Below, piece by piece: positions 54,594-64,000 of a DNA stretch of 64,000 bases (within the stretch, counting starts at the first letter, position 1; the number at the start of each line of letters is the position of its first letter). A program made the position numbers and the translations under genes. This DNA is from Tulasnella sp. 424 (lineage: Eukaryota; Basidiomycota; Agaricomycetes; Cantharellales; Tulasnellaceae). Under the pieces are notes generated by a model. It saw only the letters and a program-made list of their open reading frames with translations, had not been told where the DNA came from and did no database searches. The stretch is from contig WSUB01000059.1 in NCBI GenBank assembly GCA_019633425.1, positions 1 to 64,000 of the forward strand, written 5' to 3'.

Positions 54594-57219
54594 TCATGCG
54601 GCGTCTTCTTGGTTAGATGATTGACGGAGCCTAGCAGCTTGGTTCGAGGCGTAAGTCGCATTTTGAGTACGTCCGATTTCTTCAAAGACTTCAGCAGCTT
54701 CGACATAAAAGCGAATCGCGTCGCTGTGGTCCTCCTGATCGCGATGCACGTCCGCAAGGCCAGACAGAGCGGTAGCTCTCCCGAATCGGTCCCCGATGTC
54801 GGTAGCGATTTGCAAGGCTTCCGAAAGGAGCGTGATAGCCTCGTTGAACTTTTTTTGAAGCCGATACACCTCAGCGAGACTCCGAAAAGCTTGAGCTTTC
54901 CCGCGTTTGTCGTCGATTTCGATGCGGATTTGTAGGTCCTCGGAGTAGAATGTAGTAGCCTGGCTGTACTCGTCCCGAGCCCGATGCACGTCAGCGAGAC
55001 CCTTCAAAGCATTGGCTCTCCCTTGTCTGTCTCCGATTTCGGTGCGGATTTGTAGGACCTCGGAGTAGAATGTAAAGGCCTGGTCGTAATCTTTCCGAAA
55101 CCGATGCACATCAGCGAGACCCCAAAGAGCATCAGCTCTCCCTCGCCTGTCGCTGATGTCGGTGCAGATTTCTAGGACCTCTGAGTAGAATGTAATGGCC
55201 TGGCTGAACTCGTTTTGAAACCGATTCACTGTAGCAAGACCCATCAGAGCATAGGCTCTCCCTGGTCTGTCGCCGATGTTGGTTTAGATTTGTAGGGCCT
55301 CCGAGTAGAATGCAATGGCCTGGCTGTACTCGTCGCGAGCCCGATGCATCTCAGCGAGACCCCAAAGAGCATCAGCTCTCCCCGGTTTGTCATCGAGGTC
55401 GGTGCAGATTTCTAGGGCCTCCGAGTAGAATGGAATGGCTTGGGTGAACTTGCTTCGGAATCGATACACATGCCCCAGCTGTACCAGCGCAGTGGCTTTT
55501 CCTTTTCTGTCACCGTTGTGCGCGTAGCCATCCACAGCCTTGGTATAGAAATCGAATGCATTAGGGTAGTCACCCTGTTGCCGGTGCATATGTCCCAGTT
55601 CCAAAAGAAGCGGGGGAGAGTGAGCCCTGGAAGTCACTGTATCCGAGGTCCGTATCGGGTTTGGCATAACCATGGGCTGCATCGAAATCGATCAATCGCA
55701 CGTAATCGATCCTGGTGAGCGGTACTCACCATCCAGCTGATTGAATTTCGACATTCCACAGCCGTCGGCCGTTTGCTGGGGTCGATGTTCCAACACACAA
55801 GCATCAGGGAGCAAAGCGCCTGGATCAACGACATGCGGGCGTCGTTGGTGATGGACGGGAGATCTCCCTGAACGACGCGCTTGATAACAACCGTGTCCTT
55901 GACGCCTTGAAACGGAATGAAGCCGGTCATGACCTGCGTGAGAGCTATTTTGAGCCTCAATCGCGAATAGATACTAGTACGACTCTGACATTACCTCGTA
56001 TGCTACCCAGCCCAACGCCCAAATGTCGCTATAGAGGCCAGGCTCCTCCTCGTACAACAATTCTGGAGCAGCCCAACGAAGGGTATAATGATCTCCCGTC
56101 AGTGTTATGGTATTGGTGGAGGCACAGAACGTTAACGTTGCTTTCGGCGAAGGCGCCGCCGGAGGCTTGTTTTGAGTTGGCTTCGTCCCCTTGTTGAGAT
56201 CCTCGGGTTTAAGACGACGGGCTGATCCAAAGTCGGTGATTACAGCGAAGCATTCGGAGTTTACCAGGACGTTTAGCTGAGAGGTATACAAGAAAGTTTG
56301 CCCAGTGTCTCATCATGACGCTGCCGAAACCTACAGATTTCAGGTCCCCGTGGCATATGGGCGGCTGTCGGCTATGGAGGTACTCCACTCCGTTCGCCAC
56401 GTCAAAAATCTAGAGGTCGACCATTCAGAGCGGGTTTGACGAAAAGGGAGTTCAATCGTACCAGCGAGATTCGTTCGGGGATTTCCCACTGTGCCAAGGC
56501 AATGAAGTCCCTTAAGGTACCGTTTTCTTCCCATGGAAAGACTAGCCACACGATATCCTTGGATAATTCTTCAACAAGTCCCTCGAGCTTGATGATGTTG
56601 TGATGGGAAAGCTTGACCAAGAATTCCGCTTCTCTGACCGTCAACTAAGCCCGAAAAAGCAACCTCAGCGACGGAAACCCCGCCCGATTGGATCAAAGTA
56701 TTCTGACCCCCACTTCCCGCGCTATATCGCCTGACGTCTTCATCTTTTTTACCGCTACGGTCTGTGAGAGTAGAGTTGATCAGCGGCTCGACGTCCCGGT
56801 CAATAGCTAGAGACGCTGATCAGTACAGACCTTTCGGCCAGAGGTTTCTCCAGCACTGCCACCTGAGTCGAGACCTTTGTTGTTGGCGGGGTCAGATTGG
56901 TTCGTTCCATCTTCGCCACCTGAGGGAGAAGCCAAAAAGGCTCTTGAAACCGTCGCGTGGCCCCCCACGACCTCGCGAGCCTCCTTAGGGAATTCGATGA
57001 AGGACGGGTCGATGCGCCATTCCGCAAGCTTCTCGAGCCTATCCCTCTACGAAAGAGACGTTGCCTCAGTGAGATGCTAGAGTTGCCATTTGAGACCTCA
57101 GAGCGACGTACCATATTAGCGCTCGGTTGGAATCTACTTGAGGAAGCGTCGGGGTTTGACGGTGGCCAGGGCAGCCCACTGGCACTAGGAGCTGCTTCGT
57201 GGCTTCCGTCCTTTTGCAT
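54594..57219 (-). CDS. KT-F: kinase-TPR gene with eight TPRs and a premature stop
   Basis: The start is at 57219 (MQKDGSHEAAPSASGLPW) and the family end is at 54594. Kinase motifs are intact: GGHATV, VAVKKMK, HHNIIKLEGL, FPWEENGTL, HGDLKS, NVLVNSE, ITDFGSA, RWAAPELL, DIWALGW, RPTA. Stops near 56780 lie inside the second intron (aag/gtctgt to ctcacag) and do not count. In the TPR exon, codon 55286-55284 is TAA after YSEALQI in the third repeat, where other repeats have an Arg, Cys or Tyr codon. The frame stays open beyond it for the remaining five repeats to the end (SSNQEDAA). Translation would give the kinase plus about three TPRs. It may be a young pseudogene or a short form. Confidence 0.72.
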
Positions 57220-57335
57220 TCAAGGTTCGTATATAGAAGGGGTCGGGTGATGGTAAGAGTCGGCGTTCTCCGACGGGTTTCTCAGAGAGGGGGGAAGGAT
57301 GCGTGTCGATGGAGGACTTGGGTGAGTCGTGGCCG

Positions 57336-57350
57336 AGGGTATAAAATAAC
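57336..57350 (-). promoter_or_regulatory. KT-F TATA element
   Basis: The - strand reads ttattttataccctc, the same element as in KT-E, about 120 bp before the KT-F start. Confidence 0.55.
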
Positions 57351-58567
57351 ACACCACCCGGCGCTACACCTCACCCTGCCTTCCTTCGCGTGTTGAACGG
57401 GCACACCGCAATGTCCCAGCAACTTTGGTGGTTGCGAGGAATCTGAGCTGATATCGCTAGTCGCCGCACGCAAGATTAACATCTCCCATGATCACGCGCT
57501 CCCATCGCAGTGCCTTAGGCTGAGAGGCATTTTGGCTGGATATGGGAAGGTCGTCAGAGCAAGGAGATAGAGGAAACACCGGTTATTAATGCTTCCCCTT
57601 TAGTCTGGTCCATTACTTGCCGAGATATGCTAAGCGCCGGGAGTCTCCCGATTCTCTCGAGCTGAACGCGTCCATCGTCACCTCAAGGTCAACCACACTC
57701 GCATTCCATGCTCTACCTCCTTTTACTCAACGCCCCCAATTGTGTTCTCTTCTAGGTGGATCTCTCCATCTCCAGTCACAGGGTCCATGACGTCATGGCC
57801 ACATTCCGCAGAGGAAGACTTGTCCGAGGCCTCTTTGACTTTCTTATAATTACCATCTCTAATTATACGTAAGGTTCTACTACCCTTGTGAGGAAAAAAA
57901 AAATGATGTTTCACGAAGCTCAGTGTGTCGAGGAAGCGGACGGTAAGCCCAGGACACTGGTGTCGCTATCTCTCCCAACTCCACACGCCGCACCAAACAC
58001 TGAACGCAACGGCTCCCCATCAGAAGCGGAACGGCTCCAGAGCGGAGCACGGGAGTTTATCTCTCTGAACGGAAAATTCCAAAAAAAAAAAAAAATGAGT
58101 CGAAATCTACATACTGCTTGGCGATACGATGTGGATCCACGACCCTTGATCGTTGTCCTGTTCCTCCACCGTCGGACAAATATGAGACCTCGGGGACCAG
58201 GTCGCGGAACCTCAATGTCATTGCAAACTATCCAATAATACATAGGAAGATGCGATAGCGTCAGTTCCGGTGCTCACCTTCAGCTGAAAGGTCAAGGTCC
58301 ACCGCGTAAATTCACGTCGTAGTTGTAAGGCTTGCTCCTTGAGACGACCTCGACGAGCCACTGCCAGACAAGAAGAACTTCTTCCTGTGCTGAACCAGGA
58401 GTATCGCACTTCTCATTTGAGATTCCATAGAACGCCACAGCATTCTAAAGAATAGACGTGAGTGATAAGCCCGAAAAAGCAATGCTCGTTTTCATCTTCC
58501 GACCCACATTCGACAATCAGCCTCAACTCTCGCAGGAAAGGAGACGACGGCAACTTAAGGACTCGAC
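57351..58567. other. Upstream region of KT-F
   Basis: No gene is seen. The whole stretch parallels 49156-50460 in the first repeat unit. Poly-A runs are at about 57894-57903 and 58081-58095. Confidence 0.5.
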
Positions 58568-59933
58568 TTGGATGTACGTCGTCAACCCGTCCGCTTCGGT
58601 GAGTCTTTGGACCACTTCGATGCCGACCCCGAACCGAGAACAACGCAACGACTAGGCAAACTCCCATCTGTATCCCGCCAGTGGAAATACGCATTAGATC
58701 AAAGTCCCTCGGCTTGTGACTGGATCAATCACCTGGAAGACGCATCCTTTGCCGCGCATAGATCCGGGAACATTCCACTTTCGATCAATTTCGGGAAGGC
58801 AGACTTTTTGGAGTGCATCGAAGTGGAACATGGACTTGCAGCCAAGGGCTCGTACAGCAAACGATGACAGTTCTTGCATATTCGCATGCCGTTCTCCGGC
58901 GCGAGACACGTTGTGGAGGTCGTTGGAGCGTTATCGACGTCAAATCTTGAAGACCTAGGTTTCTTCGTGGAGTCAAGCGATCATGATCACTCGGGAGCCC
59001 TGAAAGTGCCCTATCTTGATTGTTATCAACTTCAAAGCTTAGCACTCGATGGGATCAGCGCACCTTGGGAGACCTTAGCTGGTCCGATCAGAGGGCTACG
59101 TAGTTTAACGATTGTCTGCCTTGGAAATGCAGCGCCTTCAAGGAAGCAAATCGGTGGCATTCTTTTGGTTTGTCCCCGTCTCGAGGAGCTTGCCCTGTCC
59201 AATCTCGAAAATCACCCATCTGACTTCAGCCTCCCCCTCTATTTCCATCTATTTTGTCCCCGCCAGCCCTAAGGTCGGTTGCGCTCCTCCAAGTTACCAG
59301 CGCAAGAGGGGTGGCCAATCTCATTGGTTTGTCGGTAATGGGAAATTGGACGAGCCGAGACACGCCCGATCGTAAATATGCTGAAGCGCCAGCGGACCGA
59401 TTCTCTCCTCCCGGTTGTTATGGCCTCCCTTGAGCTCCGTCAAGTATGCGTGAGTATTACGTAGTATGGATGTCAGATCGAGTGTGCGCACGAGGTTCGG
59501 CGGGGAGCCCACAAAGGAGTCAAGATTTCCTTCCAGAAACACCGTATGCGGAGGGGTGGCGGGCACTCGCCGACAGCTCATGTTGTACGCTCTGAGAGAC
59601 CTTCCGCTTAATGTGGAAATCGACAAACGTGGAGCGTTCAGGGTGGGTAGCCCCGATCCTGACTCTGCTTCTCTCGGCCAACTGCCATCCCTATCCGTCC
59701 TCCGCCTCGGGGACTTCGTTTCCGATGTTGAAGCATTCTTACATTACCTGTCCTTACATATTCCTGGCAATCCGACTACATATCCTTGCCCAAATTTAAA
59801 AGAAGTCCATCTTCGTATTGTATCACGCCCAGAAGCCGAAATGCAGCGTCACGCAATAAACTCAGTAATGAATAAAAGGCCGGATCTCGCTCTGTACGAA
59901 GACACGCGCCGCCTCTCTCGGGCTTCCGATTGA
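58568..59933 (+). pseudogene. FB5: decayed F-box gene
   Basis: The 5' part, including the first exon and the start of the F-box, is missing: homology begins at the repeat-unit edge. Recognisable family text includes SVSRQWKYALDQSPS, DASFAAHRSGNIPLSINF, LRSLTIVCL, LEELALSNLENHPSDF, and, in another frame after about 59270, PSLSVLRLGDF and NKRPDLALYED. A TGA interrupts the frame at 58866-58868 and at least one frameshift follows. The last segment still ends at a normal family stop. It was probably cut by the 5.5-kb unit duplication or by an earlier deletion, and has decayed since. Confidence 0.8.
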
Positions 59934-60280
59934 TGGCGGGAGGGACGAAACAAATGCATCCCTGTCGTCCTGCGAAGCACCCTACACTTTCAATTGTTTT
60001 CTCGCTCGTACGGATGCCACTATGGATGTAACTGCTGTTTGTATGTATTACATGAGTTTCTTCGCTACAGAGGCCCCTTACTGAGCCTTTGGAGGGTCGT
60101 TTTAAGCCATCTGTAATATTACAGAACGCCATAACTCTCTAGGCCAGTTTATATCGCACCCCGGCTTCCAATAATATAACTAGTTTGATGATGTTAACTT
60201 GCTAGTCTTGCGAGGGTGAAAGGCCCCCGGGGTCACGAGCAGAAAATACAAAAGTGATCTATAAACTACAAATGACGAGC

Positions 60281-60835
60281 TCAGATGGATTGTTTAATAG
60301 TTTCAGTCAGGTGTTTCATGGCCTGCCACGAGTCAAGGCTCAGCACATCGCTTCTCCAGTCAGCCACTATCTGCGGTCTCGTGGCATCCTCCTGCCTTAA
60401 CGCCACCCAGTGGAACCCTATTCCAGCAATACCCCAGACAACCGACACACCACTCTCCAATCGACAATCGCTCATAGCAGCCTCGAGCTCCTTCAGGACG
60501 GCTTCTTTGCCTTCTTCATTCCATCGCACTGAGCTTTTGACTACGCCCACGAGGGCAAGTTTCATGCCCACGGCCCGATTAAAACCCCCATCTTGAATCG
60601 ATACACCGTTTGCATCGATGGTAACGGCAACCCTGAAGGCTGGAGAACTCTCGACGAGCCTTTCCTGGTAGACGGCCCATCCATTGGGAATTGGGAACCA
60701 ATCTCGCAGGAGGTAGTTCCACAGGTGGTAGAACTCGCCGTCTGTGACCGCAACACCAAGTTCAAGAAGCTTAGATAGCCTCCCCTGCTCCCAGCGGGGA
60801 GCGCCCTGCTGATATCCATTGGAGTCGGTGGACAT
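60281..60835 (-). CDS. Unrecognised small protein (orphan)
   Basis: An ORF of 184 aa from the ATG at 60835 (MSTDSNGYQQGAPRWEQG); the frame is open upstream to a GTG at 60904, so an upstream exon is possible. No domain is recognised. The composition is that of a folded soluble protein, with several Trp (FYHLWNYLLRDWFPIPNGW) and alternating hydrophobic segments (FRVAVTIDANGVSIQDG; MKLALVGVVKSSVRW; VSVVWGIAGIGFHWVAL). There is no signal peptide or membrane helix. It sits between two F-box copies on the opposite strand. Function is unknown. Confidence 0.55.
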   Translation of the reverse strand: MSTDSNGYQQGAPRWEQGRLSKLLELGVAVTDGEFYHLWNYLLRDWFPIPNGWAVYQERLVESSPAFRVAVTIDANGVSIQDGGFNRAVGMKLALVGVVKSSVRWNEEGKEAVLKELEAAMSDCRLESGVSVVWGIAGIGFHWVALRQEDATRPQIVADWRSDVLSLDSWQAMKHLTETIKQSI

Positions 60836-61381
60836 TGAGATCCAGATGGCAGTCTCCACATGAATACCTGCAGTCGGACCGTCATAGAGGAAAATATTCC
60901 TCACCGTGGTACGGTATTTATGAGTTAGCTGCTATTGCGTCCGGGGATAAATGAAAACGAGGGCCGCTTGTATAGGTTCGTTAAACGAAGGTGGTGAGGC
61001 CGGTTGGTTTTGTGGACCGCAGCCAAAGTGGCGCAAGGAGCATTTGAGCGTTCCGAAGATGGGCACAATGGTGGTGGCGAATTGAGATCATTTCCCTTTG
61101 TGACTGTCTATGTACGGGAGCCACATGCACAAAGAGCATTAAGAGCATATGGAAAATGCCAATGGTGATTTAAAGGACCAAGTTGCGTGAGTTGTTTCGT
61201 CAGGGCTTTGTTCCTGTGACCCCGTGACGGCTGTGACCAAAAGTAGGAACGTCCTGTTCGAGCGAACACTACCGTAACCATCGACTCTCCCGGACTTACA
61301 CCCTTCGCTCCACCTTGCTTATACCGATACGCACCCATCCGTCTCATTCTAGTGTGAACCAAAGCAGTGTTTTTAGACTTT
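60836..61381. promoter_or_regulatory. FB6 promoter region with three GTGAC boxes
   Basis: The first half holds nothing recognisable. At 61216-61238 the text gtgaccccgtgacggctgtg plus following bases contains three GTGAC boxes, as in FB4. A cttatacc element at about 61317-61324 lies near 60 bp before the ATG at 61382. Confidence 0.5.
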
Positions 61382-63067
61382 ATGGCTTCCGACCGACTCC
61401 GGAACAGGGTCCAACAGCTCATGAGAGACTGCATAACCGATTTCCAGAGCGAAAGCAAGCAGAGGTGTGTGCAGTCCCAGAAACCTATCTCTGCTATCTA
61501 ACAGCCACGTCCTCCCAGCGGAAATATCCTCGTCCACGAGGCGGACATAGAGATCTCTCGCCTCGACGAAGAACTCGCCTGCCTTCAAAATATCAAAAAG
61601 ACGATCATTGCTGAAATTTCGGCGAGGGTCATTTATGCCTCCACCCTTAGAAATTCCCTTCTTCTCATCCACCGACTTCCTCCGGAAATCCTCTCCTACA
61701 TTTTGGAGGAGTCTTTGGGCCACTTCGACGCCACCCCCGAACCGAGAACGACACGACGACTACGCGCGCTCGCACTTGTATGTCGCCAGTGGAGATACGC
61801 ATTAGACCAAAGTCCTTCGGTTTGGGGCTGGATCGATTTCACGCAAGATGCATCCTTTGCCGTGCAAAAGTCCCGGGAGGCTTCGCTCTCCATTAACTTC
61901 GTGAACGAAGGAAACTTCGGGAGTACCGAACTGCAACATGGACTCGCCACCCTTCTTCCACACAGCAAACGATGGGTGTCCTTGCAGATTTGCATGACGC
62001 CCGTCGCCGCAGCCCACTTCGTCCCCGTCTTTGGATCACTGTCTCTGCCAAATCTTGAAGACCTGGGCCTCCTTTTACACGCAAGAGATTGGTACGATCC
62101 CCCAAATGTGGATTGTCTTGAGCGTTACCCGCTCCGACGCTTGGTGCTCAGGGGGATCAGCACATCTTGGGATACTATAGCTGGGTTCGCTGGCTTGCGG
62201 AGTTTGACAATCGCGGACCTCAGCTACCGAAGTGCATGGCCCTCGAGGGCCCAAATTGGGAGCATCTTACTGGGCTGCTATCGCCTCGAGGAGCTCACCC
62301 TGTCTAATCTCGAAAATCACCCGGCGGATGTTGAGGTTCACGATCCAGTGCCGCTTGCCAAGTTCTACGTGCCAGCCTTGAGGTCGGTCGCGCTCAACGA
62401 CATTCTCAACACAAGGGAAGCAGCCCTCTGGGTCCTAGAGTCCATAACTGCTCCCAATCTTATTGGTCTGTCAGTGACAGGGACTTGGACGAACCGAAAA
62501 GTGGGACGCCCGATCGCGAGTGTGCTGACCCGACAGCGAACCGATTCGCCCTTTCCAGTCGTCATGGCTAATCTTGGGTCGCGTCCAGTACACGTGCGGA
62601 TTACGCAGCGAGAATGTCGTATCGAATGTGGGCACTTAGTCAGACGAGGTGCTCACAGGGGTGTCGAGGTTTCGCTTCCAAGCACAACATACGCGGATGC
62701 TTGGCAGAGAGTTATTGACCTTGTGTCGTGCGTTTTGGGAGACCTTCCGCTCGACCTGGAAATCGACAAACTTCCACAGCATTATCTGGCAAATCCTGAT
62801 CCTGATCCCGACCCGGCTATTCTCGGTCAACTTCCGTCCTTATCTGTCCTTCGCATGTTACAGGTTCCAAACGTTGAAGCATTCTTGCTATTCCTATGTT
62901 CTGAAAGTTCAAGTAACCATTGCTGCCCGAACTTAACCGATGTTCACATGTTGGCTTCATCATTAACCCGAACTGAAATGTGGCGTCATGCAGTGAACGC
63001 GTTGATGGAGAAAAGGCCAGATCTCGCTTTGTACGACGGAGTACGCCGCATTTCTCCGGACTTATAA
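61382..63067 (+). CDS. FB6: F-box protein with leucine-rich repeat-like body
   Basis: Exon 1 is 61382-61464 and exon 2 is 61519-63067, with a 54-nt intron whose ends (AG/GTGTGT, CCCAG/C) keep the same phase as FB1; 543 aa. Coiled N-terminus (EISRLDEELACLQNI), F-box (LPPEILSYILEESLG, LALVCRQWRYAL, SPSVWGWI), then leucine-rich units (LEDLGLLL, LRRLVLRGI, LRSLTIADL, LEELTLSNLENHPADV, VPALRSVALND) and the C-terminal EKRPDLALYDG. It is closest to FB3 in the units following the F-box. It appears intact. Inferred role: SCF substrate adaptor. Confidence 0.85.
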
Positions 63068-63569
63068 TGATGGTAGAACACAATAATGTAGATCTGATTA
63101 TGGCGTTCATGTTCTTCTTGAGAGCCTTTCTTCCAAACACTCCCTCCCGTAATGTGTCAATATCTGATGTATTATGCTGGTGTTGATATGCAGTATCGGT
63201 TAGAGTTGTTCGACATGGAGATCTAGATAGAGGTTTCCGATTGGTGGTGGATTGAAATCATCTAGTTATTTCCCATCATGACCTTAGATGCAGGGAAGCC
63301 ACATTTCAATGGCTTTGTGTTTGAAGCGACCCCTGCACTGGCAGTGCTGAGACTCAGGTTCTGTCTCAACATGCACGGCTAAGTCAAACGCTTCCCACCT
63401 TCGGATTCAATGTCACGCAAGACAGCCGTCATAGGTGAGCTATCGTGTTTTTACGGTTCTCCCGGTCTGGGAAGCTGCATATGGGCTGCGTCCCGACTCG
63501 GAGTGCTCTCGAATTCGAACAGTAGAACTTCGCCCGTGAGAAGCGAACTGACTCTACCCGATTCAGAGA
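63068..63569. other. Intergenic region before the exosome gene
   Basis: No gene is seen. Short frames here lack any domain and end before the Rrp42 start. Confidence 0.5.
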
Positions 63570-64000
63570 ATGTCGACCTTGCTCTCCAAGTCCGAAGCCA
63601 GCTATATTGCATCGGCTTTACTTGCCTCAGAGGAACCGGTACGATCCGATGGTAGAGGTCTGCTTGACTTTCGATCCATCGCACTCGAGGCAAGCGTGGC
63701 GGCTCTTGCCAACGGCAGTGGAAGAGCCAGCATCGGAGGGACTAGCAACAATAACATCGGCGTAGGGGACCCAGCAAGTGAAGCTATTGTCGCTGCCCGA
63801 CTAGAAGTCGAAGGCATTGAATCAGGATCAGGTGCTGGCCTGACTTGCACTGTGACATGGTGGGTGCTGTGACTAAATCACCGTCTCAGCTACCGTAACT
63901 CAGAACACTTTGACAGTACACCATCTGCATACCCCCATCACACCATGCCTCAACTGGATGATCTATCATCGGACCTATCGGCTCTGCTCCAACAAGCTCT
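63570..64000 (+). CDS. RRP42: Exosome complex core subunit Rrp42 (RNase PH-like), 5' part
   Basis: Exon 1 is 63570-63859 and exon 2 begins at 63917 after a 57-nt intron; the gene continues past the window. The N-terminus (LLSKSEASYIASALL, then PVRSDGRGLLDFR and LANGSGRASIGG) is the opening of the RNase PH fold. AIVAARLEVE follows. Across the intron the frame gives CTVTCTPSAYPHH and LDDLSSDLSALL, the usual Rrp42 continuation. The family subunit is part of the six-membered ring of the RNA exosome in nucleus and cytoplasm and is not catalytic in eukaryotes. The ATG is the first in frame with this homology. Confidence 0.85.

Larger units (their letters stand above)
50540..58560. repeat. Large tandem duplication, copy 2 (contains KT-F and an insertion)
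   Basis: Copy 2 of the 5.5-kb unit, enlarged by the 2.2-kb element at 51889-54085. It begins with text matching 44980-45060 (gcggttagcacacgtcgatg against gcggttagatacgtcgatg) and ends against the decayed F-box gene FB5. Confidence 0.75.

Noticed and set aside
56757..56830. Two stop codons in KT-F between the glycine-rich part and VAVKK
   Set aside because: They fall within the second intron (aag/gtctgt to ctcacag/acc), which is at the same position as in the other family members. The coding frame resumes correctly after the acceptor.

Overview
This window looks like nuclear DNA of a basidiomycete fungus (Agaricomycetes). Genes carry many short introns (about 50-75 nt, GT..AG), there is no operon structure, and the housekeeping genes match fungal families (ISW2-complex subunit Itc1, exosome subunit Rrp42, a vacuolar amino-acid transporter, a cAMP-receptor-like GPCR). 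The style of the kinase-TPR proteins (HGDLKS catalytic loop, FPWEENG motif) resembles families I associate with Cantharellales such as Tulasnella. That placement is an inference without any search.

Layout. (1) 1-23,000 is a multicopy array on the + strand. Four genes (KT-A to KT-D) each encode a TKL-like protein kinase fused to about seven 40-residue TPRs. They alternate with one intact copy (21163-22655) and several relics of a second kinase gene (K). A Helitron fragment sits between KT-A and KT-B. (2) 23,395-36,005 is an ordinary conserved block on the - strand: amino-acid transporter, Itc1 and a seven-helix receptor. (3) 37,110-44,925 is an F-box gene cluster: FB1 (+, intact), FB3 (-, intact), FB2 (+, one nonsense codon) and FB4 (truncated). 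FB1 and FB2 lie in a duplicated block of about 2.6 kb. (4) 44,960-58,560 is a tandem duplication of about 5.5 kb carrying two further kinase-TPR genes on the - strand (KT-E, KT-F). The second copy holds a 2.2-kb insertion with hairpin-bearing inverted ends and a CCGGGA-motif array. (5) 58,568-63,067 holds a decayed F-box copy (FB5), an orphan gene on the - strand and an intact F-box gene (FB6). (6) From 63,570 to the end is the start of the Rrp42 gene.

How the genes may work together. The conserved genes look unrelated to each other. The variable genes form two families undergoing birth and death by duplication. The kinase-TPR proteins combine a non-RD kinase (HGD in place of HRD) with near-identical, number-variable repeats (7 in A-D, 6 in E, 8 in F), a design reminiscent of rapidly evolving recognition or signalling proteins. 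The F-box proteins would be substrate adaptors for SCF ubiquitin ligases. Each family keeps its own conserved promoter: TTTTATACCC about 95-130 bp upstream of the kinase-TPR starts, and clustered GTGAC boxes upstream of the F-box starts. A recognition role for the clusters is a hypothesis; nothing in the sequence proves it.
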